The notes below the pieces were generated by a model. That model made no database searches and was not told the DNA's origin. It was given only the letters and a program-made list of their open reading frames with translations. DNA of 59,414 nt from an uncultured Magnetospirillum sp. (GTDB lineage: Bacteria; Pseudomonadota; Alphaproteobacteria; Rhodospirillales; Magnetospirillaceae): contig NZ_CAINTR010000155.1 in assembly GCF_903853455.1 (NCBI RefSeq), positions 1 to 59,414 of the forward strand. The letters run 5' to 3'. The stretch's first letter is position 1; each line of letters opens with the position of its first letter. The translations under genes were made by a program, and so were the position numbers. Of this stretch, positions 19,631-32,410 are shown piece by piece.

Positions 19631-20395
19631 CTAGAAATCGGACCCGCTGTCGTCGAAGCCGCCCGTGTCGAAACCGCCGCCGTCGTCATAGCCGCCGGTA
19701 TCGGAGACATTGGTGTCGTATTGCGGCTGGACGTCGTTGACCGGCTGGGTCGGCGGCGCCGAGCCGTAGTAGTTGTTGACGGTGGTGTTCTCGGTGATGG
19801 TCTCCGAGGCCGGACCGGCGCCGCCGCCCCAGGGGCTGCCGCCGAAGGCGCTGCCGGCATGGCCGCCGCCGCCGAACATGTGCGAGACACCCTCGGCCAG
19901 CAACATGCCGCCGGCCACCCCCACCGCCGCTCCGGCGGCGGTGCGCAGGAAGCTGCCGCCGGCCGGCTGGCCCCACGGAGCCTGCGGCTGGGCGTATTGC
20001 TGGGGCTGCGCGTATTGTTGCGGCGGAGCATATTGCTGAGGCGGCGGAGCATACTGCTGCGGCTGGGCGTATTGCTGCGGCTGGGGCGGCACCGACGGCA
20101 CCGAACCGCGTCCCCACGGATTGGCGGCGGCGCCCTGGCCGAAGCCGCCGCCCTGCTGCTGCTGGGGAGGCGGCGCGGCGGCGAGGCGGCGCTCCAGCTC
20201 GGCGATGTGGGCCTCGCGCTCCTTGATGGCCATTTCCTGCACCACCACCGCTTCCACCAGATTATAGGCGGAATCGGGGATCGCCCGCATGCGCTCGGCG
20301 ATCAGAGCCTCGGCCTGGGGATCCTTGGGACCGCCCGCCAGTCGGCTGAGACGGTCGAACACGCTTTGGATCAGGTCATGTTCCTGCGGAGTCAT
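19631..20395 (-). CDS. DUF2076 family protein
   Basis: A 254-residue protein starting MTPQEHDLIQSVFDRLSRLAGGPKDPQAEALIAERMRAIPDSAYNLVEAVVVQEMAI, the diagnostic N-terminal helical region of DUF2076. The middle (about 80-150) is a Gln/Pro/Tyr-rich low-complexity stretch with repeats of the type QQYAPPQ. A glycine-rich membrane-like segment follows (TAAGAAVGVAGGMLLAEGVSHMFGGGG), then an Asp/Gly-rich tail (DDGGGFDTGGFDDSGSDF). Proteins of this family are thought to be envelope-associated. Function is unknown; it may be read together with the DUF1178 gene downstream. Confidence 0.75.
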   Translation of the reverse strand: MTPQEHDLIQSVFDRLSRLAGGPKDPQAEALIAERMRAIPDSAYNLVEAVVVQEMAIKEREAHIAELERRLAAAPPPQQQQGGGFGQGAAANPWGRGSVPSVPPQPQQYAQPQQYAPPPQQYAPPQQYAQPQQYAQPQAPWGQPAGGSFLRTAAGAAVGVAGGMLLAEGVSHMFGGGGHAGSAFGGSPWGGGAGPASETITENTTVNNYYGSAPPTQPVNDVQPQYDTNVSDTGGYDDGGGFDTGGFDDSGSDF

Positions 20396-20565
20396 GGCGG
20401 CTTTCCCGGTTGGCGAAAGAGGTTGAAAACTGTCGCGGGGAAATATGTAGGCGCGAATGGCCGCCTGTCCATGCGGCCGGCGGGGACCAAGCCGGAGGGT
20501 GCCGGAAAACAAGAACGAAAACAACGCCATATCGGAAATATGAAAGAATCTTCACCCGAAGCTGC

Positions 20566-20594
20566 TTGACTCTCCCGTCCCACCCCCCTAGATC
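20566..20594 (+). promoter_or_regulatory. groESL promoter
   Basis: TTGACT (20566-20571) and TAGATC (20589-20594) are separated by 17 bases and precede the CIRCE element by one base, as expected for a housekeeping promoter under HrcA control. The bases CTTG...CCCTAGAT also fit the alphaproteobacterial heat-shock sigma-32 pattern (CTTG-N17/18-CYTAT), so both sigma factors may use it. Confidence 0.6.
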
Positions 20595-20595
20595 A

Positions 20596-20622
20596 TTGGC
20601 ACTCGTCGGCATGGAGTGCTAA
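20596..20622. promoter_or_regulatory. CIRCE operator (HrcA binding site)
   Basis: TTGGCACTC-N9-GAGTGCTAA, matching the CIRCE consensus TTAGCACTC-N9-GAGTGCTAA except for one base in the left arm. It lies 46 bases upstream of groES, where the HrcA repressor binds in many bacteria. Confidence 0.93.
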
Positions 20623-20668
20623 CAGCGCCCCGGCCGGCATTGAGATATCTTATCGGAGGTTCCAAGGA

Positions 20669-20956
20669 ATGAAGTTCAGACCGCTCCATGATCGCGTGCT
20701 GGTGAAGCGCCTCGACGCGGAAGAGAAGACCGCTGGCGGCATCATCATCCCCGACACCGCCAAGGAAAAGCCCATGCAGGGCGAAGTCGTGGCCGTCGGC
20801 TCCGGCACCCGTGGCGATGACGGCAAGCTCGTCGCTCTGGACGTCAAGGCCGGTGACCGCGTGCTGTTCGGCAAGTGGTCGGGCACCGAGGTCAAGATCG
20901 ACGGCGACGAGCTGTTGATCATGAAGGAATCCGACATTCTCGGCATTCTCGCCTAA
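20669..20956 (+). CDS. groES: Co-chaperonin GroES
   Basis: A 95-residue co-chaperonin that caps GroEL. It has [35 protein letters not shown], including the mobile loop, and the closing [15 protein letters not shown] sequence and an AAGGA sequence precede the ATG. It is controlled by the CIRCE element and promoter just upstream and co-transcribed with groEL, 23 bases downstream. Confidence 0.98.
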   Translation: MKFRPLHDRVLVKRLDAEEKTAGGIIIPDTAKEKPMQGEVVAVGSGTRGDDGKLVALDVKAGDRVLFGKWSGTEVKIDGDELLIMKESDILGILA

Positions 20957-20967
20957 TCACGACATAG

Positions 20968-22647
<1,680 letters not shown>

Positions 22648-22678
22648 GTCCAAACCCTCCTAACCGTCACCGTTACGG

Positions 22679-22721
22679 AACCCCCTCCCTCGCGGCCAGG
22701 GGTTCGCGATAAGTGTGGAGG
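22679..22721. repeat. Inverted repeat, left copy (flanks the Hxs region)
   Basis: Starts 31 bases after groEL. The core 22694-22721 (28 bases, beginning GGCCAGGGGTTCGCGATAAG) is identical to the reverse complement of 25886-25913, and the outer AACCCCCTCCC (22679-22689) matches 25919-25929 inverted. Each copy sits shortly after the stop codon of an unrelated gene on its own strand (groEL here, a histidine kinase at the other end). It may be a dispersed 3'-UTR repeat or the boundary of a mobile segment. Confidence 0.8.
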
Positions 22722-22770
22722 GGCGCTCGGTCGAGCATCACTTCATAAGGGGTTGAAAGAACAACCATTT

Positions 22771-22815
22771 ATGCCGGGCGTGGTCGAAAGGCCCCGCCCG
22801 GCATTCTTTTTTGTT
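22771..22815 (+). terminator. Rho-independent terminator of groESL
   Basis: Ten-bp stem ATGCCGGGCG (22771-22780) / CGCCCGGCAT (22795-22804) with a 14-base loop, followed by a T-rich tract. It ends the groESL transcript before the hxs genes. Confidence 0.88.
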
Positions 22816-22848
22816 CTTTTTCTCTCAATATGAGACATGGCCCATTTG

Positions 22849-22864
22849 CACCCATCAATGGGTG
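22849..22864. promoter_or_regulatory. Palindrome upstream of hxsA
   Basis: Perfect inverted repeat CACCCAT-ca-ATGGGTG, 71 bases before the hxsA start codon and directly after the groESL terminator. Size and position fit an operator for the hxs transcript. No cognate regulator gene is adjacent. Confidence 0.4.
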
Positions 22865-22935
22865 TCCATCCCGACTGGCAAACGATTCCAACCAGTGGTA
22901 TCCTTCGCGGCGAAACGCAATCCAAGGGGGATTCC

Positions 22936-23253
22936 ATGGACAAGGACAAGATGAAGGCCCAGTTGTCGACCACTGCACTGGGAATCGCTGAGAAGTGTGT
23001 CGTCGGCGCTCTGGCCGCCACGGGCATCACCACCATGGTCGCAACGGACGCCAACGCCACGACGTCCGCCCTCACCGAGGCAGCCGTCGCCGCCGCCTCG
23101 AGTGTCATCGCCGCCGCGCCATCGTCCGAAGGGGCGATACTGCTCGACATCATGCGGCGCGACCCGGCCACCGGCGTCATGGTGGCGGATCACTATTCTC
23201 ATGCCTCCCACGCTTCCCACGAGTCGCACTCCTCGCACTATTCGTCGCGCTGA
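22936..23253 (+). CDS. hxsA: His-Xaa-Ser repeat precursor peptide (HxsA-like)
   Basis: A 105-residue protein whose C-terminus is six consecutive His-Xaa-Ser triplets (HYS HAS HAS HES HSS HYS, residues 86-103) before a final Ser-Arg. This is the defining feature of HxsA, the presumed substrate of the Hxs radical-SAM maturation system. The N-terminal part has a hydrophobic stretch (CVVGALAATGITTMVATDANATT) that could be a membrane or leader segment. The ATG at 22936 has a strong AAGGGGGA site. hxsD starts five bases after the stop and hxsB follows, so the substrate and its likely enzymes are one operon. The modification itself is unknown. Confidence 0.85.
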   Translation: MDKDKMKAQLSTTALGIAEKCVVGALAATGITTMVATDANATTSALTEAAVAAASSVIAAAPSSEGAILLDIMRRDPATGVMVADHYSHASHASHESHSSHYSSR

Positions 23254-23258
23254 TCGCC

Positions 23259-23609
23259 GTGGTTTTTCCGAGCCGTGCCGGGGTCGTCGTAGATGAGCGG
23301 GGCACCACCGTCGTCATCGCTTTCGACCCCGGACTGTATCCAGAGGACGTGGCGCTGAAGGCGGCCTATTGGCTGGGCGAACATTGCCACGTCCATATCG
23401 GGCGAGGTCAAGAGGGCGGGCTGGTCGCGGAGATCCGCACCAAGGACGGGTGTGAAGGTCCTGAACTGACCGCCGCGTGCGGGGAGTTCTGTAACGCCCT
23501 CATCGACTTCGCTCTGCGCGCTCGCATCGCTGAAGAAACAAAGGGAACGCAGGAAGCTCTCTTGCAGCGCGCCTTTGTCCAACTTTTGCCAAGGGCGGCA
23601 GGTGGCTGA
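23259..23609 (+). CDS. hxsD: His-Xaa-Ser system protein HxsD
   Basis: About 116 residues. The conserved core (YPEDVALKAAYWLGEHCHVHI) and the C-terminal motif FCNALIDFALRARIAEETKGTQEALLQRAF match the LLNDYxLRE-type signature of HxsD, a small partner found with the two radical-SAM enzymes HxsB and HxsC. The start is uncertain: GTG at 23259 lies just after the hxsA stop but has a poor ribosome site, so translation probably depends on coupling to hxsA. Its 3' end overlaps hxsB by eight bases. Confidence 0.78.
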   Translation: MVFPSRAGVVVDERGTTVVIAFDPGLYPEDVALKAAYWLGEHCHVHIGRGQEGGLVAEIRTKDGCEGPELTAACGEFCNALIDFALRARIAEETKGTQEALLQRAFVQLLPRAAGG

Positions 23610-25098
23610 CACCCGCTTCAAGGGACGGGACGCCTACGTCGAGGCCGGTCCCTACCGCCTGATGCCGTTCCGCTTCGAACGACTCGACGCTGAACGCGTC
23701 CTGATGACGCATTCGGGCGGCGAATTCGCCATCCTCAAGCGGGCCGTCTTCGAGGACTTCCTCGCGGGAGCGCTCGCAGTCGGCTCTTCGGAGCATCTCG
23801 ACCTGAAATCCCGCTCCTTCCTGACGCACGGTCCCGACGCCGCGTCGCTTCGTGCGTTGGCCTCGCAGTGGCGGACCAAGAAGGCGTTCTTGGAGGGTGG
23901 TCCGAAGCTTCACATCTTCGTGCCGACGCTTCGCTGCAACCAAAGCTGCGGCTACTGCCAGGTCTCCCGCGCCGACGTATCGACCACGGGCGTGGACATG
24001 ACACGCGAAGCCGCCTCCCGCGCCATCGACCTCATGCTGAAGGCGCCGGCGACGACACTCACCATGGAGTTCCAAGGCGGTGAGCCGCTGCTCGCCTTCG
24101 ACACGGTGCGCTGGATGGTCGAGGCCGCCGCCGAACGCTCCGTCGGAACCGGTAAAAACCTGCGCTATGTCATTTGCACCAATCTGACACTGCTGACCGA
24201 CGAGCACATCGCCTTCTTCAAGGAGCACGACGTCGCCATCTCGACGTCGCTGGACGGGCCCGCCGATCTCCACGACCGCAACCGCCCCCTGACGGGCTCG
24301 GCGGCCCACGCCATTGTCGTCGCCAACATCCGGCACTGCCATGAGGCGCTGGGCCCGGGCAGCGTGTCGGCGCTGATGACGACCACCAAGCACAGCCTCG
24401 GACAGGTGCGGGAGATCATCGACGAATACGTCGCGCTCGGCCTGAACTCGATCTTCCTGCGCGAGCTCAATCCCTACGGCTTCGCGACCAAGTCGGCCAA
24501 GGCCGTCGGCTACGACACAGCCGAGTTCGCCGCCTTCTACAAAGAGGCGCTGGCGCACATTCTCGACCTGAACCGCCGCGGCGTTCCCATGGTCGAAGGT
24601 TACGCCTCCATCCTGCTGCGGAAGATATTGACGCCGTTCGGGGTCGGGTTCATCGATCTCCAATCACCCACCGGCGAAGGCTTCGGGGGCGTTCTCTACA
24701 ACCACGACGGCGGCGTCTACGCCTCCGACGAGGCCCGCATGTTGGCCGAGATGGGCGACGAGACCTTCCGGCTCGGCACCGTGTCGGACACCTACATCGA
24801 CCTGATGACCGGCAAGACGATGCAGCTTCTAGCCGCCGCCGGTGTCGCGGAATCGCTGCCGGGCTGCTCGGACTGCGCCTACGTTCCCTACTGCGGCGCA
24901 GACCCCATTCGGCACTACCGCACCCAAGGTGACCTTGTCGGGCATCGCCCGACCAGCGGGTTCTGCCGAAAGCAGAAGGCGATCTTCGCCACCCTGTTCG
25001 ATCTGCTGGACGGAGCCGACAAGGAGACGATGGACATTCTACTGGGGTGGCTGAACATCGGAAATGTCTGTCTGCCGAGGCCGCAATGGCTGTTGTGA
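23602..25098 (+). CDS. hxsB: His-Xaa-Ser system radical SAM maturase HxsB
   Basis: A 498-residue radical SAM enzyme. The [4Fe-4S]/SAM motif is RCNQSCGYCQ (Cys 112, 116, 119), followed by FQGGEPLL (158-165), ISTSLDGP and the HxsB-typical stretches IFLRELNPYGFA, LQSPTGEGF, ASDEARMLAEMGD. The C-terminal cysteines 422, 425, 431 and 455 (GCSDCAYVPYCGADPIRHY...FC) probably hold auxiliary clusters. The GTG start at 23602 has an AAGGGCGG site and overlaps hxsD. The last ~15 residues (NIGNVCLPRPQWLL) run into the antisense transposase-like fragment and are probably not original. The usual partner radical SAM protein HxsC is absent. Confidence 0.92.
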   Translation: MADTRFKGRDAYVEAGPYRLMPFRFERLDAERVLMTHSGGEFAILKRAVFEDFLAGALAVGSSEHLDLKSRSFLTHGPDAASLRALASQWRTKKAFLEGGPKLHIFVPTLRCNQSCGYCQVSRADVSTTGVDMTREAASRAIDLMLKAPATTLTMEFQGGEPLLAFDTVRWMVEAAAERSVGTGKNLRYVICTNLTLLTDEHIAFFKEHDVAISTSLDGPADLHDRNRPLTGSAAHAIVVANIRHCHEALGPGSVSALMTTTKHSLGQVREIIDEYVALGLNSIFLRELNPYGFATKSAKAVGYDTAEFAAFYKEALAHILDLNRRGVPMVEGYASILLRKILTPFGVGFIDLQSPTGEGFGGVLYNHDGGVYASDEARMLAEMGDETFRLGTVSDTYIDLMTGKTMQLLAAAGVAESLPGCSDCAYVPYCGADPIRHYRTQGDLVGHRPTSGFCRKQKAIFATLFDLLDGADKETMDILLGWLNIGNVCLPRPQWLL

Positions 25099-25480
25099 TG
25101 GTCGCCCAAGGGCGCTTCCCCCTTCCGTTCGAGTCGGTGATCCGTTCCAGCTCCTCCCGGATGCCTGCATTGCTCTTGATCGACGACTTCTGCCCGCACT
25201 TCGTGCACAACAGGCCTTGATGCGCATGCCGTCCGGTGAGAGCGAGCCGATAGCCGTCCCCACCTGTCTTGGATGGGCCACGCGGCACCTGGGCCAGCGG
25301 CTCGACGCCGAAGTTATCGCAGTTGATGTCCCGGCAGAAGTTCGACTGGATGCCGCCGTCCGCAGGCGGCACGCGCGGCCCGCCAGGGTTCCTCCTGACG
25401 TAGGGGCGCTTCGGTGCCGGCGGCTTCGGAGGCTGGTATGGGATGATGTCTGTGGAGGATGAATCGTCGGGCATGGCCAA
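25099..25480 (-). pseudogene. Truncated transposase-like zinc-ribbon protein
   Basis: The antisense frame starts at the ATG at 25480 and encodes a Pro-rich leader, then a zinc-ribbon-like unit (FCRDINCDNFGVEP...LLCTKCGQKSSIKSNAGIREELERI) resembling the N-terminal DNA-binding part of some large transposases. Only about 110-125 plausible residues remain. Past about 25100 the frame runs antisense through hxsB and is no longer convincing, so the gene lacks any catalytic domain. The family call rests on recollection of the zinc-ribbon pattern and is tentative. Its position directly after hxsB suggests that insertion and deletion here removed the rest of the hxs operon. Confidence 0.5.
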
Positions 25481-25885
25481 TGCTCACAGGCAGTGTTCTG
25501 TTTATGTTCTTACCACATCAAGGAGACGGGAGCAATGGAAGGATCGTCCGCCCAGCCCCGCCAGTCAACGAGCCCCGGCGCGAAAGAGGAACACATGGAG
25601 AACGCCCATCGGGGCCTTTGGTTCGTCCTTGCTCGCGGGTATAATCGGACTGGACTCCAAGAGATCGGTTGAATAGAATTCCAAATAACTTCACGCGATG
25701 GCCCCATGATTTGGGCGTCGCGGCAGTCATTACCAAAACGAGAATATAGTGCTCGCGATAGTCCAACGAAGATTTCTTCGGGGGCCGCTTTCGATTCCGC
25801 CTACTTCAAGATCGCGCGGCAACGCATTGACGGGCCGATGCTATTTGCCCCCGGAAATGGGAAGGCCCCCCACCGAAATGAGGGA
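25481..25885. other. Gene-poor stretch, no convincing coding region
   Basis: Between the transposase-like fragment and the right-hand inverted repeat the sequence is AT-richer than its surroundings. All frames give short peptides without recognisable domains, and I find no remnant of hxsC. A plausible promoter-like patch lies near 25667-25685 (GGTTGAATAGAATTCC). It looks like the scar of an insertion or deletion. Confidence 0.4.
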
Positions 25886-25929
25886 CCTCCACACTTATCG
25901 CGAACCCCTGGCCCTCGCGGGAGGGGGTT
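25886..25929. repeat. Inverted repeat, right copy (flanks the Hxs region)
   Basis: Reverse-complement copy of 22679-22721: a 28-base identical core at 25886-25913 plus the outer GGGAGGGGGTT at 25919-25929, with a 4- versus 5-base difference between the two parts. On the minus strand it begins 19 bases after the stop codon of the histidine kinase at 25949, mirroring the position of the left copy after groEL. Confidence 0.8.
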
Positions 25930-25948
25930 TTCGTTTTGGGGAAAGGGG

Positions 25949-28257
25949 TTAGGCCCGGAGGCTTTCCACCAGTGCCGCCGCCCGGACGGATTTGGGGAAG
26001 CGCAGGTTGAAGGTGGTGCCCTTGCCGGGCTCGCTGGCCACGTCGACCTGACCGTTCAGCGAACTGGTGACCACGTTGAACACGATGTGCAGCCCCAGGC
26101 CGGAGCCGCCGTTGCTGCGCCGGGTGGTGAAGAACGGATCGAAGATGCGGGGCAGGTTCTCGGCCGGAATGCCCTTGCCGTCATCGGCGAAGCTGAGGAC
26201 CACGTCGTCGCCCAGATCCTTGACCGTGATGGTCAGGGTGCCGGCCTGATGGGTGTCGTCATAGGCGTGGACCAGGGAATTCATCACCAGATTGGTCAGC
26301 ACCTGCGACAGAACGCCGGGATAGGAGTTCATCTCGATGCCGTCGGGGCAGAACACCTCCACCGCCAGACGGTGCTTCCTGATGCTGGGGTTCAGGCTGT
26401 TGAGGATTTCCTCGATATAGGTTTTCAGGTCGAAGCGCCGGCGTTCGGCGCTGGTCTGGTCCACCGCCACCTGCTTGAAGCTTTGGATCAGCTCGGCGGC
26501 GCGGTTCATGTTGGCCAGCAACAGCCGCGCGGTTTCGGCGGCGGTGCCCAGGTAATCGAGGAAATCGTCCTCGGTCATGGCCTGCTCGCCGTAGAGCTTG
26601 CGCAGCTTCGCCGTTTCCGAGGCCAGGGTCGAGGCCCCGGTCAGACCGATGCCGACGGGCGTGTTGATCTCGTGGGCGACACCGGCCACCAGCCCACCCA
26701 GCGACGCCATCTTCTCCGCCTGGATCAGGCTTTGCTGCGCCTGTTGCAGATCGGCCAGGGCGGTCTCGGCGCGATTCTTGGCCCCCAGCAGTTCCTCCTC
26801 CATGCGCTTGCGCTCGCTGATGGGGATGATGGTGGTCAGCAGCGCCTTCTCCCCCTGGTAGACCAGCAGCCGGGCCGACATCAGCGCCCAGAACGGCGCC
26901 CCGCCCACGCCATGGACCTGGGCCTCGAACTCGTTGACCGCCCCGTGCAGGTCGAGCTGCTGCAACAACCGGTCGCGGTCCTGGGGGCTGAGATGGTCCT
27001 CGGCGGCGTCGTGGTCGCCACGCAGCCCCAGCAGGCGCGCCGCCGGCTGGTTGACATGCAGCAGGGCGTGGTCCGACAACCGCGACACGGTCAGCGGGGT
27101 GGGAATGGCCTCCAGCAGGTCGCGCTGGGCCTCGGCGGCGCGGGTCTGGGCCGCCAGTTCCTCGCGGCGGAGGCCTTCGGCCTGAAGGCGCTCCAGCATG
27201 GTGTTGAACGCCCCCACCAGCCGGCCGATCTCGTCGGTGCTGTCCCATTGGGCGCGCAGGTCGTAATCGTTGGTCTGCCGTACCGTCTCGGCCACCTCGG
27301 CCAGACGGCCGATGGGAACGGCGATGCGCCGCGCCACCAGCAGCACCAGGACCAGAATCACCGCCAGCAAGGCCCCGGCCAGCCCGAAATGCTCCCACAT
27401 GCGGTGGAAGAAGCCATCGATGCGCAGATCCAGCAGCCGGTTCAATTCGCGGCTGGTCTGCACCCAGACGGCCTGGGTCGCCCGCAACGACGCATCAATG
27501 GCCTGCGTCACCGGCTCGGCGTCGATGGTCCCGCTCTGGTCGATGATGCTGGCCCGCAGCGAGGTCACCAGACCGGACAACGCCCGGTCCAGAACGGCGA
27601 AGCCGGGCGACAGGGCGGCTTGCAGCGAACCGTCGGGATTGCCGTTGTAGCCGGCCTGGCGGTCGCCCTCGATGCCCTTGATGACGTTGGCCAGCCGCCC
27701 TTCCAGGATCAAGAACTCGGTGCGGTCGTCGGCGGACAGGCCGCCGTCGCGAGCGGCATGATGAGCCTGGGCGCGGGCCTGCACCAGAAGCTCGACCAGT
27801 TCCGGGAACCGCAGCAGGACCAGCGACATGGAATAGTAGGAGTCCAGGTCGGGATCGAGAATCAGGTTGGACTGGTCGCCGATCTTGGAAATCAGCGTCC
27901 GCGCGCCGGCCACCGCCTTCAGGGCGGCGTCGTCCGCCAGGGCGGGATGCACCGCCACCAGGGCGCGGCTGCTCTCCAGCAGCTCGTCCAGCTCGGCGCG
28001 GCTGGACATGCCGGGACCGTAAACCTCCTCGGCCCGTTGCAGGGCGGCAAGCTGGGGCTCCGCCACCACCCCCCGCTCGGCGATGGCGAACAAGGTGTCG
28101 CGCGACGCGTCGATATAGGCGTTGCCGGCCACTTCCTTGCGGGCGAAGTTGATGGAGATGTATTTCTCCTCGGCCAGGGAGAAGCCGAGAAAGACCACCG
28201 CGATCATGTCGAGGGCGTAGATCAGCAGCAGCTTGCCGGACACACTGATGCGCGAGA

Positions 28258-28261
<4 letters not shown>
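25949..28261 (-). CDS. Membrane sensor histidine kinase with HAMP and PAS-like domains
   Basis: A 770-residue kinase. Membrane helix about 10-30, long helical periplasmic domain, second helix about 295-318 (GLAGALLAVILVLVLLVARR), HAMP, a PAS-like segment (about 385-490), then HisKA with the phospho-accepting His in GGLVAGVAHEINTPVGIG and a HATPase domain (NLVMNSLVHAY, FADDGKGIP, GGSGLGLHIVFN). The ATG overlaps the TGA of the hybrid kinase upstream (ATGA), so the two are co-translated and probably part of one phosphorelay. Reading upstream of 28261 merely shadows that gene. The output regulator is not evident. Confidence 0.9.
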
Positions 28262-31203
<2,942 letters not shown>

Positions 31204-31473
31204 TCTGCGACACTCCCCAAAAGCTCGCATCGGTACGGTCAAATTATAGGCGATTGATTGTTCATGCTTATTTTAAAGGCATCCGGCGCGACGGGGCAAG
31301 ACGTCAACGCCGACCGGCCGGCCATCCAAACTTTTGGCCTGACCATCCCGGTCATGTGGAAATCGCCGCTGTTTTCCGCAAGATCGCCATTGCCGCAAGG
31401 CCGGCCTTCTCGGATGGGACGGGATTGGCTAAGCTAGGCGCCTCAATTCCGGCCAGACCAGGGGGTTCCCACC

Positions 31474-31959
31474 ATGCCGTCCTTCGACATCGTCTCCAAG
31501 ACCGACCTCGCCGAGGTGGACAACGCCCTGGCCGGCATCACCCGCGAAGTGGCGCAGCGCTTCGACTTCAAGGGCTCCAAATGCTCGGTCGAGCGCAAGG
31601 AGCAGATCATCACGGTGCTGGCCGACGACGACGCCAAGCTGAAGCAGATGCACGAGTTGCTGAAGGTTCACTTCACCCGCCGCAACGTCGATCCCAAGGC
31701 GCTGGACTACAAGACGGTGGAAAAGGCCTCCGGCAATTCGGTCCGCCAGCAGATCCGCATCAAGGACGGCATCGAGAAGGAATTGGCCAAGACCCTGGTC
31801 AAGGACATCAAGGACAGCAAGATCAAGGTTCAGGTCTCGATCCAGGGCGACGAGTTGCGCGTCACCGGCAAGAAGCGCGACGAGTTGCAGGAAACCATCG
31901 CCATGCTGCGCAAACTCGACGTCGATCAGCCGCTTCAGTACATCAATTTCCGCGACTGA
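31474..31959 (+). CDS. yajQ: YajQ-family nucleotide-binding protein
   Basis: A 161-residue protein starting MPSFDIVSKTDLAEVDNALAGITREVAQRFDFKGSKC, with the second repeat GNSVRQQIRIKDGIEKELAKTLVKDIKDSKIKVQVSIQGDELRVTGKKRDELQ. Members (two ferredoxin-like domains) bind nucleotides, and in Xanthomonas and Pseudomonas act as cyclic-di-GMP effectors. The surrounding HD-GYP and PilZ genes fit such a role, but this is inference. It is divergent from the hybrid kinase, with a 270-bp gap. Confidence 0.95.
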   Translation: MPSFDIVSKTDLAEVDNALAGITREVAQRFDFKGSKCSVERKEQIITVLADDDAKLKQMHELLKVHFTRRNVDPKALDYKTVEKASGNSVRQQIRIKDGIEKELAKTLVKDIKDSKIKVQVSIQGDELRVTGKKRDELQETIAMLRKLDVDQPLQYINFRD

Positions 31960-31995
31960 CCCCACCAGCCATGCGCCGGCACAAGGCAGCCATGC

Positions 31996-32078
31996 TGCTG
32001 CGGCGCAGCAAATCCCCCATGAAACGGCCTTGGATCAATGACTTCGTAAGAAGTTTGGGGTTATGCTGCATTGCATCA
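31996..32078. promoter_or_regulatory. Two PhaR-like palindromes
   Basis: TGCTGC-ggc-GCAGCA (31996-32010) is a perfect palindrome with the CTGC-N3-GCAG pattern known for PhaR operators in Rhodobacter. TGCTGC-att-GCATCA (32064-32078) is a second match with one mismatch. They lie 53 bases apart, upstream of a 70-residue gene at 32167. PhaR normally controls phasin and polyhydroxybutyrate genes, none of which is seen here, so the assignment is tentative. Confidence 0.35.
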
Positions 32079-32094
32079 TCAAGGCGTCGGCCTT

Positions 32095-32137
32095 TCCGGC
32101 GCCGTGATGGCAAAGGGCGCGAAGGCGCCCCCTCAGG
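32095..32137. repeat. Possible remnant of the family 1/2 repeat core
   Basis: GGCAAAGGGCGC-gaa-GGCGCCC followed by CCTCAGG resembles the hairpin core and right end of the element at 19180-19300 (CCAAGGGCGC-ggag-GCGCCC ... CTGAGG). The rest of the element is not recognisable. It lies 30 bases upstream of the gene at 32167. Confidence 0.35.
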
Positions 32138-32166
32138 CAGAGGGGCATTTGAGTGTGGAGTCTGTT

Positions 32167-32379
32167 ATGAAACCGTCGTCCGGCCTTCGTTTCGTTCATA
32201 CCCGGCTGCTGTGCCAGGACGCACTCGCCACCGGCGAGTCCAAGCCCGCGGTCTGCGAGATCATCCGGGTCGCCGAGAATATCGTCTGGTACTCGGTCCT
32301 CGGCCGCAATGGCGCTCCCGTCAGCCGGGAGTGGTGCGAAACCTCCCGCTTCCCGGAAATCTGCGCCGAAGCCGCCTAG
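32167..32379 (+). CDS. Small conserved-looking protein, function unknown
   Basis: A 70-residue protein (MKPSSGLRFVHTRLLCQDALATGESKPAVCEIIRVAENIVWYSVLGRNGAPVSREWCETSRFPEICAEA) with a GGAG ribosome site at proper distance. Three cysteines, no signal peptide, no membrane segment. I do not recognise it. The compact alternation of hydrophobic and charged residues looks like a real folded protein. It is preceded by the PhaR-like palindromes and a repeat remnant, and converges on the HD-GYP gene. Confidence 0.55.
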   Translation: MKPSSGLRFVHTRLLCQDALATGESKPAVCEIIRVAENIVWYSVLGRNGAPVSREWCETSRFPEICAEAA

Positions 32380-32410
32380 AGTTCCCGAACGCCCCGGCCG
32401 GTGGCCGCCC

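Noticed and set aside
22995-23258. Upstream part of the hxsD reading frame
   Set aside because: The frame is open back to 22995 but reads as low-complexity His/Arg-rich peptide over hxsA; the family sequence only starts after 23259.
24650-25098. Continuation of the transposase-like frame antisense to hxsB
   Set aside because: The hxsB strand carries conserved cysteines and family motifs here; the antisense residues are Arg/Ser-rich and resemble no domain.
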